From UBA10349 sp003485905 (GTDB lineage Bacteria; Pseudomonadota; Gammaproteobacteria; Arenicellales; Arenicellaceae): 64,000 bases of DNA. Of the stretch, positions 25,252 through 35,219 are shown piece by piece. The stretch lies in NCBI GenBank assembly GCA_943787185.1, contig CALSLL010000002.1:62001-126000 (forward strand), read 5' to 3'. Under the pieces are notes generated by a model that was not told the DNA's origin, did no database searches, and saw nothing but the letters and a program-made list of their open reading frames with translations. How positions within the stretch are numbered: the first letter of the stretch is position 1; each line of letters opens with the position of its first letter. Both the position numbers and the translations under genes were made by a program.

Positions 25252-25874
25252 CTATTGTGCACCAGCCACCAGAAATAATTCTTGCTTCACGTTCGCCGCG
25301 TCGCCAACAAATGTTAACGATGCTCGGTCTACCATTTAGTGTGGTCGCCGCTGATATTGATGAGTCTGCACACAAAGACGAATTGCCTGAAAAATACGTC
25401 GCGCGCTTGGCGGGTGAGAAGGCGTTAGCTGTTGCTAAAAAGCTTTCGGCCACTGGGAGTAAGCGTGGAGAAGAGTTTGGCGATTGTGTGCAACCTGTAT
25501 TGGCGGCCGATACTGCAGTGGCGCTGGGTGGCACAATCTTCGGCAAACCAGAAAATAGAGCGGATGCTTTTAGAATTTGGTCAATTTTGTCGGATACTAC
25601 TCACTATGTGTACAGTGGTGTCGCGTTGTTGGTCAATGGTGATCTTCAGGTCCGGGTTGGAGTGACTCAAGTGGTTTATGCCGCAATGGATGAGCGCGAT
25701 ATGACTGGGTATTGGGCGAGTGGAGAACCACAAGATAAGGCTGGGGCTTATGGGGTTCAGGGCTTGGGTTCAGCCTTTGTTAAGGAGGTTCATGGTAGCT
25801 ATAGTAATGTTGTAGGTTTACCGCTGTATGAATTACGGGAGTTACTAAAAGCAAATGAGTGGGATTGGATATGA
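25245..25874 (+). CDS. maf: Maf-family nucleotide pyrophosphatase
   Basis: This roughly 205-residue Maf protein hydrolyses dTTP/UTP or related nucleotides and is linked to septum control. The signature is ILASRSPRRQQMLTMLGLPF, with YVARLAGEKALAVA, VLAADTAVAL, and DKAGAYGVQGLGSAFV. No ATG exists at the right place: the start is TTG 25245 (overlapping rlmH) or GTG 25257, just after the rlmH stop. The stop overlaps the rng start as ATGA. The maf-rng-yhdP order matches the group that follows mreBCD in many genomes, but mreBCD is absent here. Confidence 0.93.
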   Translation: MLAIVHQPPEIILASRSPRRQQMLTMLGLPFSVVAADIDESAHKDELPEKYVARLAGEKALAVAKKLSATGSKRGEEFGDCVQPVLAADTAVALGGTIFGKPENRADAFRIWSILSDTTHYVYSGVALLVNGDLQVRVGVTQVVYAAMDERDMTGYWASGEPQDKAGAYGVQGLGSAFVKEVHGSYSNVVGLPLYELRELLKANEWDWI

Positions 25875-27325
25875 GTTCGGAGCTGCTAGTTAATGTGACT
25901 CCGCAAGAGACGCGCGTTGCTGTCATTGAAAATGGAATGCTGCAGGAACTTTACCTAGAGCGCGAAGCAACGCGCGGAATTCTGGGGAATATATACGTGG
26001 GCAGAGTGGCACGCGTAATGTCAGGGATGCAGGCTGCTTTTATCGATGTAGGGATTGAGCGTACCGGGTTTTTGCATGTAAAGGATTTGATGGTTGCTCG
26101 CGACGCGGATGTGCTGCCACCTATATCTGAGGTATTACATCAGGGTGAAAAAATTATTGTTCAGGTGGTTAAGGAACCAGTTGGAACAAAGGGTGCGCGA
26201 TTGAGTGGGCAAATTAGTTTGGCGGCACGCAATCTTGTTTACTTACCCGACCAAGTGGTTGCTGGAGTGTCTCAGCGAGTTGAAGATCAGGTAGAGAAAG
26301 AACGATTACGCGCGATATTGGAGAAATTAACGCTCGAGAATGTTATAGGGGGTGGGGCAATAGCTAGAACGGTTGCAGAGGGAGCATCTGAAGCCGAGTT
26401 GGCAATGGAACTAGAATTCTTGAGTAAAGTTTGGCGTAAATCACTAGATATGAAAGCTAGCTCCAAACCTCCTCTGTGCATATATGAAGACTTACCATTA
26501 TGTCTTAGAGTATTACGGGATTTTGTGGGTGATGAAGTTGAGCGTATTCGAATCGATTCTAGTGAGGCGTTTGCATCTGCTACAAAGTTTTCTGATGACA
26601 TGGTTCCCGAGCTTAGCGAAAAGCTGGAATTGTATGCTGGCGAACGACCATTATTTGATATGTACTCGGTCGAGGATGAAATAGAGAGAGCGTTACATCG
26701 AAAGGTTCCTCTAAAGTCAGGTGGATACTTGATTATTGATCCTACGGAAGCGATGACTACCATCGATGTAAATACCGGCGCATATCTTGGGAAAAATAAT
26801 CTCGATGACACTCTGTATAAAACTAATTTAGAGGCAGCTTCTGCGATTGCTCGGCAGCTTAGGCTCCGCAATATTGGTGGTATTGTGATTGTTGACTTTA
26901 TCGATATGGTAAACGAGGAACATAAGCGTCAAGTAATGCGTGCCCTGGAGCGGTCGTTAGCACATGACCGGGTTAAGACATATATCACCGATATGTCCCC
27001 GCTGGGATTAGTGGAAGTCACTCGAAAGCGTACCCGTGATAGCTTGTCTCACGCGATGAGCGAAGATTGTCCCGTTTGTAGTGGGCGTGGTCGAGTGAAG
27101 TCAGCGCAAACAGTTTGTTACCAAATATTTCGTGAGATCGTGCGTGATTTTAAGCAGTATCAAGCGAACAAATATATGATTTTGGCTTCGCGCGATGTTA
27201 TTGAATACTTGCTCGATGAAGAAGCTTCAGCGCTTGCTGATATTCAGGACTTTATAGAACGGCCTTTACGGCTGCAGGTTGATACAGATTATCAACGCGA
27301 ACAATATGAGATTGTTCTTTCATAA
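25871..27325 (+). CDS. rng: Ribonuclease G
   Basis: This 484-residue endoribonuclease of the RNase E/G family matures 16S rRNA 5' ends and decays some mRNAs. An N-terminal S1 domain (GNIYVGRVARVMSGMQAAFI) precedes the catalytic site, with Asp in TTIDVNTGAYLG and Asp in IVIVDFIDMVNEEHKRQVM. The zinc-link CPVCSGRGRVKS follows. There is no RNase E-like C-terminal scaffold. The real start is ATG 25871, overlapping maf by 4 bases; an upstream GTG at 25859 is unlikely. yhdP starts on the next base after the stop. Confidence 0.97.
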   Translation: MSSELLVNVTPQETRVAVIENGMLQELYLEREATRGILGNIYVGRVARVMSGMQAAFIDVGIERTGFLHVKDLMVARDADVLPPISEVLHQGEKIIVQVVKEPVGTKGARLSGQISLAARNLVYLPDQVVAGVSQRVEDQVEKERLRAILEKLTLENVIGGGAIARTVAEGASEAELAMELEFLSKVWRKSLDMKASSKPPLCIYEDLPLCLRVLRDFVGDEVERIRIDSSEAFASATKFSDDMVPELSEKLELYAGERPLFDMYSVEDEIERALHRKVPLKSGGYLIIDPTEAMTTIDVNTGAYLGKNNLDDTLYKTNLEAASAIARQLRLRNIGGIVIVDFIDMVNEEHKRQVMRALERSLAHDRVKTYITDMSPLGLVEVTRKRTRDSLSHAMSEDCPVCSGRGRVKSAQTVCYQIFREIVRDFKQYQANKYMILASRDVIEYLLDEEASALADIQDFIERPLRLQVDTDYQREQYEIVLS

Positions 27326-30300
27326 ATGTTTAAAAAGCTTATAAATTTACTAATGCTGGGCACACTTGTCGTCAGTCTATTTCTAGCTGGATTAGTATTC
27401 TTATTTGACACTATTGAAGAACGTAAGGGCCTTATAGAGCAATTTGGGTCGAAAATGGTTGGTCAGCGGGTAAGTTCCGAAGCAATAATTTCGACTTGGA
27501 GGAACGGTAACCCACAATTACTAATTCGAGGTTTGACGGTAGAGTCGTCCAGTTTTGATACTCCAGATCTTAAGGTTGATGAATTGGCGATCGATGTTAG
27601 TTGGTCATCTTTATTACGTTTTTGGCCCAAAATTGAGTTGGCGACGATCAATGGACTGTCACTGAGAATCGAGTCGCTTCCAATGGGTGGTGTGAGGATT
27701 GGCGGATGGTTAATCCCGCCTCGGGAAGACCGGCAACCGCCCGAGAGATTTTTAAGATGGATCGCCGATCAAAGCGGTATATTTGCTAGTGACTCTGATA
27801 TTGAATGGCGCAATAGTGATGGCGAAGTAGAGCGTTATACGGACGTAAGTTTGGTTTATGCCCTAGAAAACGATTATCGCGTACTTCATGGCGTATTGGC
27901 TTCACCTGAAGGAGATTTATTAATTCGGAGTGAGTTTTTAGGAAACCCATTTGAATCAGCAAGTGATTGGCAAGGAGAATTCGTTATTGCTGCTGTTGGG
28001 GTTAGTGCAAACGACACGTCTAGCGGAATTAGTATGTCATCACGTTCTGGGCTTGGACTATTGCGCATTCCTCAGATTGATTTGCCACATTTGCGGGATT
28101 TGATGGTTATCGCTGGGGTATTGCCCAAATTAGGTATATGGATGCAACAGGCTGATGCTAAGGGTCTGCTCCAAGATTTTGAGTTGCGATTTACTGGAGA
28201 TGTACTTGATTTGGATTCTTGGGATGCAAGCGCAAGTATCACAGGTATCTCTTTTGATGCCACAGAGACTAGCCCAGCCGGAAACAATCTAGCAGCGCGC
28301 CTACAGATAAACTCACAAGGTGGGCTAATCAGTTTGGATTCTCAAAATGTCAGTATAAGGTGGCCACATCGAATTGCAGGGGGGGTCGATATCGATCAAT
28401 TGAAAGCCGAGCTACTGTGGAATGTTGTTGGCAGTAAAGCTCAGATACGCGTATCTGATGGGCAGGCTTTAGCCGAGCAAGGCTCGATTAAGAATTTTGA
28501 AGCAGCAATAATGTTTGCGGATGGAGGGGCTGATGGCGATATCAGTATGAAGTTTGATATCCCAGATATCTCTGTTATTAAGGATTTTGTTCCGCTTCAT
28601 TTGAGTGGCAGGACCCATGATTGGTTTGCTCAGGCGTTCCCTACAGGTGCGTTGAAAAATGGTCAGCTAGGTTATCGTGGACCGATCTCTATTGATGCGG
28701 TCCGGTCGAGTACTGGAGACCTATCAGCGAGTGCAGATGCAATTAATGTTGTTGTCGATTATGGGGGGGCACGGAATTGGCCCCCAATACGGCAAGCTGA
28801 TGCGAGATTGTCCCTTGTCCAAGATCGTTTGGTGGCTGATCCAAGTAAGGCGACAATTTATCAGAGTGAGTTTCAGTCAGGGCAAGTGGTTCTAGAGAAT
28901 CTATTTGAACGCGGTGGTCGAGTTCTTTCCATTCGCGAAGCAGAGATTAAAGGACCAACAGAGGATGCGCTACAATTTTTGTTAGAAGGGCCATTATTTG
29001 ACGAAGGTAACCGACCTGAATTAGATATGGTTGCGCATACTGGTGAATATATGACGCGGTTTTCCGCCGAATTGCCGCTCACAAATCTAAACGCTTCAAC
29101 AGTAAGCGGTTTTGGAGAAGTCACACAAGCAAATTTAACTTTGCCCCTTGGGACAACTGCTGATGGGGTTAAGGCCGCGGTGAAGTACACGCAAGAGTCG
29201 GTTACCGGGTCGGGTGAAATCGAAAGCTATTTAGGCGGACGAGCTGCGTTTTCTGTGGAAACTTTGGCGAATGGGCGTCCTCCAGAAGTTCAGTTAAATG
29301 CGGGTGGAAGATTGGTGCCTGCGTATCTTGCTGGCATATTGGGTGAACCATTGGCGAATTCTTTAGCTGGAGAGACGGACTGGCAGGGCACAATGAATTT
29401 TGATTCTGGGCCGGTCAGAATGCGAATTGAAAGTGATTTGATAGGTCTAATAATCGCGTTGCCTGAGCCGGTGTATAAAGGCGCAGGAGAGCTGCGCCCT
29501 TTGGCCGCAGATATTGAGTTTGCGCGGGTTGGTGGGTTAACTAAAGTGCGGTACGACGTGGGCGAAAACTTGCGAGGGGTGTTAAATACGCGCGCGAATG
29601 GCGACGAGGTAGTATTTGAAAGTGGTGATCTAGTGTATGGACAGCAACCGTTAATGGAAGATTTTCCTGTTGGTGGGTTGGGGGTTCGCATTGAAGCAGA
29701 TGAAATTGATCTTGATCCTTGGCTTGATTATATGATTTGGGTTAGTGAAGGCTGGCCTGAGATAGAAGGCGAAGCGTCCAGTTTCGTGAGCGCCTTGCAC
29801 CGAGTGACACTAGCCGGGCAAAAAGTTAGGTTGTTCGACAAACAATTGGGCCGAATGAACCTTATTGGCCAGTCTATGGACGGTTTGCATTGGGCAATTG
29901 ATGCGATAGGGGATTCTCTTGAGGGTCAGTTAGAAGCTGCACCAGCTAATGAAGCACCATTTTATATTGCTGATTTCAAGTTTCTTGATTGGCCTGCATC
30001 CGAACCAGACGTTGGCACTGAAGTCGATGATCTAAAGCCATATGAGTATCCTATAATCAGTATTCACGCTGATGATTTTCGATTTGATGGACGTGAGCTT
30101 GGTGAGTTGAATATTGTAGCGCGGCCAGAGGGGGAATCTTGGAACATTGCCAGACTCGATATGATCCAACCCGCACTTACTATACTCGCAACCGGAGTTT
30201 GGGAGCTTTCGGGTGCGGGACTTACACAAACAACGCTTGATTTTTTAGCCACGACACCTGAATCTGGTGAGGCTTTAAGCGCCTTAGGGTTAGGGGATTT

Positions 30301-30985
30301 CCTTGATGGCGGCGGGTTAGACCTCGAGGGTACTGCTAGGTGGTCTGGCCCCCCTTCAGCCTACTCAGTGCCTAACCTAGATGCTACTTATAGGCTTGCA
30401 GCCAATAAAGGGGAGTTGGTGGGCGTCGACCCCAAGGCTGGACGTTTATTAGGTTTGCTCAATTTGAATAGTTTGTCTCGTCGATTGAGATTAGATTTTT
30501 CTGATGTTTTTTCAAATGGGTTCGCTTTCGATAATCTGGGGAGTGAGGGGACTATATACGAGGGTAATTTGGCGGTTCAAGAGTTCTATGTGGTTGGTCC
30601 ATCCGCGTATATTGAGTCTCAGGGGCGTATTGGCATCGCCGATGAAGATTATGATTTGGAGTTGGTGGTTTCTCCTCAATTAGGTTCAAACATTGCCTTA
30701 TTGAGCGCGCTTGCCAACCCAGCAGCAGGGGCGATGATATTTATTGCACAACGGTTATTCGAGGATCAGCTAAACGACGCGCTCCGTTACAGTTATACCA
30801 TTACCGGTAATTGGAGTGAGCCAGATTTCAACCGCACTAAAATAGAACCTGAGATTCCACTCGAAAGTGAAGCCATTACTGATGGAGGTATTGTTGGTGA
30901 AGCTACGGATAGTCAGGTCGAAGAGGTTTATAACAGTGTTATAGAACAGTCGGAAAATCCGGAAGCTGAAGCAATGCTGCAATGA
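27326..30985 (+). CDS. yhdP: AsmA-like envelope protein YhdP
   Basis: This 1219-residue bridge-like protein has one N-terminal membrane helix (about residues 8-28) and a long beta-rich periplasmic region. YhdP, TamB and YdbH together carry phospholipids from the inner to the outer membrane in E. coli. The DUF3971 region (KIELATINGLSLRIESLPMG ... RVGGLTKVRYDVGENLRGVL) and C-terminal AsmA-type segment (AYIESQGRIGIADEDYDLEL, then VSPQLGSNIALLSALANP) fit. An acidic tail follows. It starts 1 base after rng and overlaps the nitrilase start by 4 bases, a conserved arrangement. Confidence 0.95.
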   Translation: MFKKLINLLMLGTLVVSLFLAGLVFLFDTIEERKGLIEQFGSKMVGQRVSSEAIISTWRNGNPQLLIRGLTVESSSFDTPDLKVDELAIDVSWSSLLRFWPKIELATINGLSLRIESLPMGGVRIGGWLIPPREDRQPPERFLRWIADQSGIFASDSDIEWRNSDGEVERYTDVSLVYALENDYRVLHGVLASPEGDLLIRSEFLGNPFESASDWQGEFVIAAVGVSANDTSSGISMSSRSGLGLLRIPQIDLPHLRDLMVIAGVLPKLGIWMQQADAKGLLQDFELRFTGDVLDLDSWDASASITGISFDATETSPAGNNLAARLQINSQGGLISLDSQNVSIRWPHRIAGGVDIDQLKAELLWNVVGSKAQIRVSDGQALAEQGSIKNFEAAIMFADGGADGDISMKFDIPDISVIKDFVPLHLSGRTHDWFAQAFPTGALKNGQLGYRGPISIDAVRSSTGDLSASADAINVVVDYGGARNWPPIRQADARLSLVQDRLVADPSKATIYQSEFQSGQVVLENLFERGGRVLSIREAEIKGPTEDALQFLLEGPLFDEGNRPELDMVAHTGEYMTRFSAELPLTNLNASTVSGFGEVTQANLTLPLGTTADGVKAAVKYTQESVTGSGEIESYLGGRAAFSVETLANGRPPEVQLNAGGRLVPAYLAGILGEPLANSLAGETDWQGTMNFDSGPVRMRIESDLIGLIIALPEPVYKGAGELRPLAADIEFARVGGLTKVRYDVGENLRGVLNTRANGDEVVFESGDLVYGQQPLMEDFPVGGLGVRIEADEIDLDPWLDYMIWVSEGWPEIEGEASSFVSALHRVTLAGQKVRLFDKQLGRMNLIGQSMDGLHWAIDAIGDSLEGQLEAAPANEAPFYIADFKFLDWPASEPDVGTEVDDLKPYEYPIISIHADDFRFDGRELGELNIVARPEGESWNIARLDMIQPALTILATGVWELSGAGLTQTTLDFLATTPESGEALSALGLGDFLDGGGLDLEGTARWSGPPSAYSVPNLDATYRLAANKGELVGVDPKAGRLLGLLNLNSLSRRLRLDFSDVFSNGFAFDNLGSEGTIYEGNLAVQEFYVVGPSAYIESQGRIGIADEDYDLELVVSPQLGSNIALLSALANPAAGAMIFIAQRLFEDQLNDALRYSYTITGNWSEPDFNRTKIEPEIPLESEAITDGGIVGEATDSQVEEVYNSVIEQSENPEAEAMLQ

Positions 30986-31812
30986 TGTCAGAAAAACTGG
31001 TAGTCGCTGCTATCCAAATGGGTTCAACCTCAGATATACAACGTAATCTTGAGATGGCGGGGCTGCTTATTGATCAGGCAGTAGATGAGGGGGCTCAGCT
31101 GGTTCTATTACCTGAAAATTTTGCGCAAATTCCGAATACGAAAACTGAACGAAAACAGGCCTACGAAGATATCGGATCTGGACCGATACAGGAATTTCTG
31201 TCGACTAAAAGTCAACAGAAAAGCATATTTTTGATCGCGGGCTCTATAGTGCTTACTTCGGATCACCCCAGTAAGGCGTTCTCTGCTAGTTTATGTTTTG
31301 ATTCTAACGGCAACTTATTGGCGCGATATAACAAAGTCCATCTATTCGATGTTCAATTGGCCACCGGTAAAAAATATGCGGAGTCAGACAGTTTTGAGTA
31401 CGGCGAACTTAGCTCGAATGATGGGGTGTTCTCCACGCCGTGGGGAATTTTTTGTATGACAGTATGTTATGACTTACGATTCCCTGAACTTTTTCGTAAG
31501 GCACATGATTATAATGTTATCGGGTACCTGGTTCCAGCGGCCTTTACTTACGATACGGGTGCTGCGCATTGGGAGACCTTGTTGCGTGCGCGAGCAATAG
31601 AGAATATGTCGTTTGTAATTGCTAGTAATCAGGTAGGTGAGCATCCCGCGGGTTTAAACAGTTGGGGACATTCGATGGTGCTTGACCCGTGGGGTACAAT
31701 ACTAAATCAGCAAGATGTTGGTGAAGGGTTTGTGTTAGCCACGCTGGACACAGCACGACAACGCGAGCTGCGTCGAGACTTTCCTTGTCTCGAACATCGA
31801 CGAATTAAATAA
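30982..31812 (+). CDS. Nitrilase-superfamily amidase (deaminated glutathione amidase-like)
   Basis: This 276-residue carbon-nitrogen hydrolase has the Glu-Lys-Cys triad: Glu45 in LLPENFAQIP, Lys118 in YNKVHLFDV and Cys162 in CMTVCYDLRFPELFR. Close relatives (Nit1/NitA, YbeM) hydrolyse deaminated glutathione, a metabolite-repair reaction, which I infer here from the yhdP-nit-tldD order common in gammaproteobacteria. The ATG overlaps the yhdP stop as ATGA. A second Met follows directly. Cytosolic. Confidence 0.9.
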   Translation: MMSEKLVVAAIQMGSTSDIQRNLEMAGLLIDQAVDEGAQLVLLPENFAQIPNTKTERKQAYEDIGSGPIQEFLSTKSQQKSIFLIAGSIVLTSDHPSKAFSASLCFDSNGNLLARYNKVHLFDVQLATGKKYAESDSFEYGELSSNDGVFSTPWGIFCMTVCYDLRFPELFRKAHDYNVIGYLVPAAFTYDTGAAHWETLLRARAIENMSFVIASNQVGEHPAGLNSWGHSMVLDPWGTILNQQDVGEGFVLATLDTARQRELRRDFPCLEHRRIK

Positions 31813-31932
31813 TCAGGTTAGAACACTAAATTCAATATAGGCTATTCACGTGCCTGACTGCGCAGTTAATTTCACATCCTAATTTAGAGCTACTTATAAG
31901 GTTTTTTCCTTTACATACGGGAAGGTATACAT

Positions 31933-33378
31933 ATGATCGATAAACATCAAATCGCAAGTAATATCTTGTTGGCGCCGTACAATTTAACCGAGTTAGGTGT
32001 CGGTAAAATAATCAGCGATATCGCTGGAAACGGGGCGACTGATTATGCCGATTTATACTTTCAGTATGCCCGGTCTGAAAGTTGGCAGTTGGATCAAGGA
32101 TGTGTGAAGAATGGTAGTTTTTCGATAGAAAAAGGTGTTGGGATGCGAGCGGTGGTAGGCGAGAAAACTGCTTTCGCTTATAGCGATGATATGGGTATGG
32201 AGGCGCTACTAGAGGCCAGTAGCAAAGTTAAGTCGATAGGGCGCCAAGGTCAGGACAAGTCGATAAAGTTGCCGCGATATGATTTGCATAGTGTGGACTT
32301 TTATCAGCCAGTGGATCCAATTCAGTCAATCGAGACTAGTAAAAAGATAAGTTTACTTAATTTGGCAGATAATCTGGCCCGGGCGAAGGATCCTAGAGTT
32401 AAAGAGGTTACGGCTAGCATAAGTGGTAGCTATGAAGTTGTTTTGGTCGTCCGTCCGGATGGAGCTTTGGTGCCAGACGTCCGGCCAATGGTGCGAATGA
32501 GTGTTACCGTCATAGTAGAGCAAAACGGCCGACGCGAATCAGCCTCGAGTGGAGGCGGTGGACGCACTAATTATTTGATGTTTACGTCAGACCAGGTGGC
32601 TGAGTATGTTAACGAGGCCGTTCGACAGGCTTGCGTAAATCTTGAAGCTGAAGATGCGCCTGCCGGTACTATGGAGGTAGTACTGGGCCCGGGATGGCCG
32701 GGGGTTTTATTGCATGAAGCGGTTGGACATGGGCTGGAGGGTGATTTTAATCGCAAAGGCACGTCAACTTTTTCTGGTCGCATTGGCGAACAGGTCGCAT
32801 CAGGATTATGTACTGTGGTTGACAATGGCACCATGGACGGACGACGTGGCTCACTGAATGTCGATGATGAAGGAAACCCTACTCAAGAGAATGTTCTTAT
32901 TGAGAAAGGTGTTCTTAAGGGTTACATGCAGGACAGTTTAAATGCACGTTTAATGGGTGTGCCCGTGACCGGGAATGCGCGACGCGAGTCTTTCGCGTAT
33001 TTGCCAATGCCTAGAATGACGAATACCTATATGCTGGCTGGTGATAGTGACCCTGAAGAAGTTGTTGCTAGCGTAAAAGATGGTATTTACGCGGTCAATT
33101 TTGGAGGAGGTCAGGTGGATATAACCTCTGGTAAATTTGTGTTTTCAGCCAACGAAGCTTATCGAGTTGAGAATGGAAAAATTCTATATCCTGTACGGGG
33201 TGCGACTTTGATTGGAAATGGACCCGAAGTGATGCAAAAGATAAGTATGGTCGGTAATGATTTGGCTTTGGATACTGGTGTTGGTGTTTGCGGAAAAGAC
33301 GGACAAAGTGTCCCCGTGGGCGTCGGACAACCAACCTTGAAGGTTGAGGCGTTGACTGTCGGGGGTGTTCAGCTATGA
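31933..33378 (+). CDS. tldD: Metalloprotease TldD
   Basis: This 481-residue catalytic half of the TldD/TldE heterodimer degrades unfolded peptides and matures some RiPPs such as microcin B17. The zinc site HEAVGH is at residues 261-266 (GVLLHEAVGHGLEGD). GTIMDGRRGSL-like and NARRESFAYLPMPRMTNTYM segments are typical. The ATG at 31933 is preceded by GGGAAGG. The stop overlaps the pmbA start by 4 bases, so the two subunits are coupled, which is less common than having them apart. Confidence 0.96.
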   Translation: MIDKHQIASNILLAPYNLTELGVGKIISDIAGNGATDYADLYFQYARSESWQLDQGCVKNGSFSIEKGVGMRAVVGEKTAFAYSDDMGMEALLEASSKVKSIGRQGQDKSIKLPRYDLHSVDFYQPVDPIQSIETSKKISLLNLADNLARAKDPRVKEVTASISGSYEVVLVVRPDGALVPDVRPMVRMSVTVIVEQNGRRESASSGGGGRTNYLMFTSDQVAEYVNEAVRQACVNLEAEDAPAGTMEVVLGPGWPGVLLHEAVGHGLEGDFNRKGTSTFSGRIGEQVASGLCTVVDNGTMDGRRGSLNVDDEGNPTQENVLIEKGVLKGYMQDSLNARLMGVPVTGNARRESFAYLPMPRMTNTYMLAGDSDPEEVVASVKDGIYAVNFGGGQVDITSGKFVFSANEAYRVENGKILYPVRGATLIGNGPEVMQKISMVGNDLALDTGVGVCGKDGQSVPVGVGQPTLKVEALTVGGVQL

Positions 33379-34718
33379 GCGTTGCGTCAGGTGATCTAGA
33401 TAGACAGCTATTATTGGATGCTGCACAAGCCGCGTTGTCAAAAGCGACAAAGTTGGGTGCAAGCCAGGCTGAAGTTTCGCTTTCTAGTAGTATTGGTGCG
33501 TCTGTGGGTGTGCGCATGGGGGAACTGGAAACGATTGAGCACAACCGCGATAAGAGTGTTTCTTTATCCGTATATTTTGGCCATAAAACCGGGTCAGCAA
33601 GTACTTGCGACCTAAGCATTTCTGCTGTTCAGGAAGCGGTCGCTGCCGCCTGCGCAATTGCTTCCAGTACCGGACATGATGAAGCTTTAGGTTTGGCAGA
33701 TGCAGAGCTTATGGCGAACGATGTTTCAGATATGGGTCTTGACTACCAATGGGATCGCTCGGTCGATGAGATGCGTGAGGCTGCTCTTGTGTGTGAGGCT
33801 GCAGCTATTGACCTTGATCAACGGATTAAGAATTCAGAGGGCGCTAACTATAGTTCACATCGTGGCCTGGAGGTCTATGCTAATAGCCATGGTTTTTGTG
33901 GAGACTATTATTCGACTACCCATGGTTACAGCGCCTCAGTGATAGCGGTTGATGGTGATGAGATGCATCGTGATTATTGGTATAGCTCTGAACGGAACCC
34001 CGTCAATCTAGAGTCACTAGAGTCGGTAGGCGAAATGGCCGCTAATAGGGCGCTTAAAAAATTGGGCTCGCGGAAAATATCGACCGGGGAGTATCCGGTT
34101 ATTTTTGATGCAAGCGTATCCAGCAGCTTAATCGGACACTTTTTGTCAGCAATTAGAGGGGGGCTTCTGTATAAGAAAGCTTCTTTTCTTAGCGACAAAC
34201 TGGGTGAGAAAGTGTTTTCCGAGCACGTCAATATTGTTGAGAATCCTCGGTTGTTCGGTGCATTGAATAGCACATGTTTTGATGACGAGGGGGTTGGAAC
34301 TCCCGAGCGGCGCGATATTATAAAAGATGGGGTATTGGACGGGTATATTTTAGGTTCCTACACTGCCAGAAAAATGAGTATGCAATCTACTGCTAATTCT
34401 GGCGGAGTTAGAAACGTGCGAGTTTCGAATGGTGGTAAATCCTCTCAACAGTTGCTTAGCGAAATGGGCACTGGCTTTTTAGTGACCGATTTGATTGGTT
34501 CAGGAATTAGTATGTTGACTGCGGATTATTCGCGTGGTGCTTCCGGATTTTGGGTGGAAAACGGCGAAATTCAGTTCCCAGTTGAGGAAGTGACTATTGC
34601 AGGTAAGCTTAATGAAATGTTTCACGGAATCCAGGAGATTGCTGCCGATTCTTTGGGTCGAGGAAATACCCATTGTGGTTCCATACTGTTGGATAAGTTA
34701 ACTATTGCAGGTGATTAA
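33375..34718 (+). CDS. pmbA: Metalloprotease regulatory subunit PmbA/TldE
   Basis: This 447-residue partner of TldD lacks the HExxxH motif, as expected. Features include GVRMGELETIEHNRDKSVSL, YFGHKTGSASTCDLS, and the C-terminal GSGISMLTADYSRGASGFWV with INE-like EVTIAGKLNEMF. The TldD-PmbA pair forms the active peptidase. It overlaps tldD by 4 bases and is followed by a strong terminator at 34748-34787, closing the long operon-like run from leuS. Confidence 0.95.
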   Translation: MSVASGDLDRQLLLDAAQAALSKATKLGASQAEVSLSSSIGASVGVRMGELETIEHNRDKSVSLSVYFGHKTGSASTCDLSISAVQEAVAAACAIASSTGHDEALGLADAELMANDVSDMGLDYQWDRSVDEMREAALVCEAAAIDLDQRIKNSEGANYSSHRGLEVYANSHGFCGDYYSTTHGYSASVIAVDGDEMHRDYWYSSERNPVNLESLESVGEMAANRALKKLGSRKISTGEYPVIFDASVSSSLIGHFLSAIRGGLLYKKASFLSDKLGEKVFSEHVNIVENPRLFGALNSTCFDDEGVGTPERRDIIKDGVLDGYILGSYTARKMSMQSTANSGGVRNVRVSNGGKSSQQLLSEMGTGFLVTDLIGSGISMLTADYSRGASGFWVENGEIQFPVEEVTIAGKLNEMFHGIQEIAADSLGRGNTHCGSILLDKLTIAGD

Positions 34719-34747
34719 AGCAGGGCTCTATGGGGCAGTATTACATC

Positions 34748-34787
34748 CCCGCGCAGCTTTAAATGTGCGTATAATGCGCGGGTTTTT
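34748..34787 (+). terminator. Intrinsic terminator after pmbA
   Basis: CCCGCGCA (34748-34755) pairs perfectly with TGCGCGGG (34775-34782), followed by TTTTTCT. The 19-base loop can form an alternative shorter hairpin and contains TATAAT at 34770-34775, which may also serve as a -10 box for the following genes. Confidence 0.75.
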
Positions 34788-34884
34788 CTGTTGGCCGATG
34801 GTAATAGCTAAGTCAGGCGTTTAAACGTTTTTCTTTAGTGGATTCATTTGGTTGATGGGTGTTGATTTTTTACGGATTTAAGTT

Positions 34885-35172
34885 ATGCCAATATATCAAT
34901 ATGCATGTGATGCTTGCGGGCATCAACTGGAAGCGTTGCAAAAAATTAGTGATGATCGATTGACGGAATGTCCCGAATGCCACAAGCCAAAACTTGTTAA
35001 GCAGTTAACTGCGGCCGCCTTTCGCTTGAAAGGTACCGGCTGGTATGAAACTGACTTTAAAAACTCTGGTACTAAGCCCGCTGTTGAAAGTTCCAGTGAC
35101 AAGGCAGCAGCGCCTGTAAAATCGGCGAAATCAGGTGCAGCAGGTGCTAGCAAGGCGAGTAGTAACGCCTAA
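34885..35172 (+). CDS. FmdB-family zinc ribbon protein
   Basis: This 95-residue protein has an N-terminal zinc ribbon, MPIYQYACDACGH ... CPECHKP (Cys 8, 11, 29, 32), and a Ser/Ala/Lys-rich disordered tail (KSGAAGASKASS). FmdB-type (CxxC_CxxC_SSSS) proteins are thought to be regulatory or chaperone-like; the function is not established. It lies 47 bases before aspS, a position conserved in many gammaproteobacteria. Confidence 0.88.
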   Translation: MPIYQYACDACGHQLEALQKISDDRLTECPECHKPKLVKQLTAAAFRLKGTGWYETDFKNSGTKPAVESSSDKAAAPVKSAKSGAAGASKASSNA

Positions 35173-35219
35173 GTCGGTCAACTTTAATTTAGCTAATAAT
35201 TACGGGTCAGGAGAAAGTT

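Noticed and set aside
26287..26871. 194-aa antisense open frame in rng
   Set aside because: Ser/Arg-rich random product opposite conserved catalytic codons of rng; a shadow frame.
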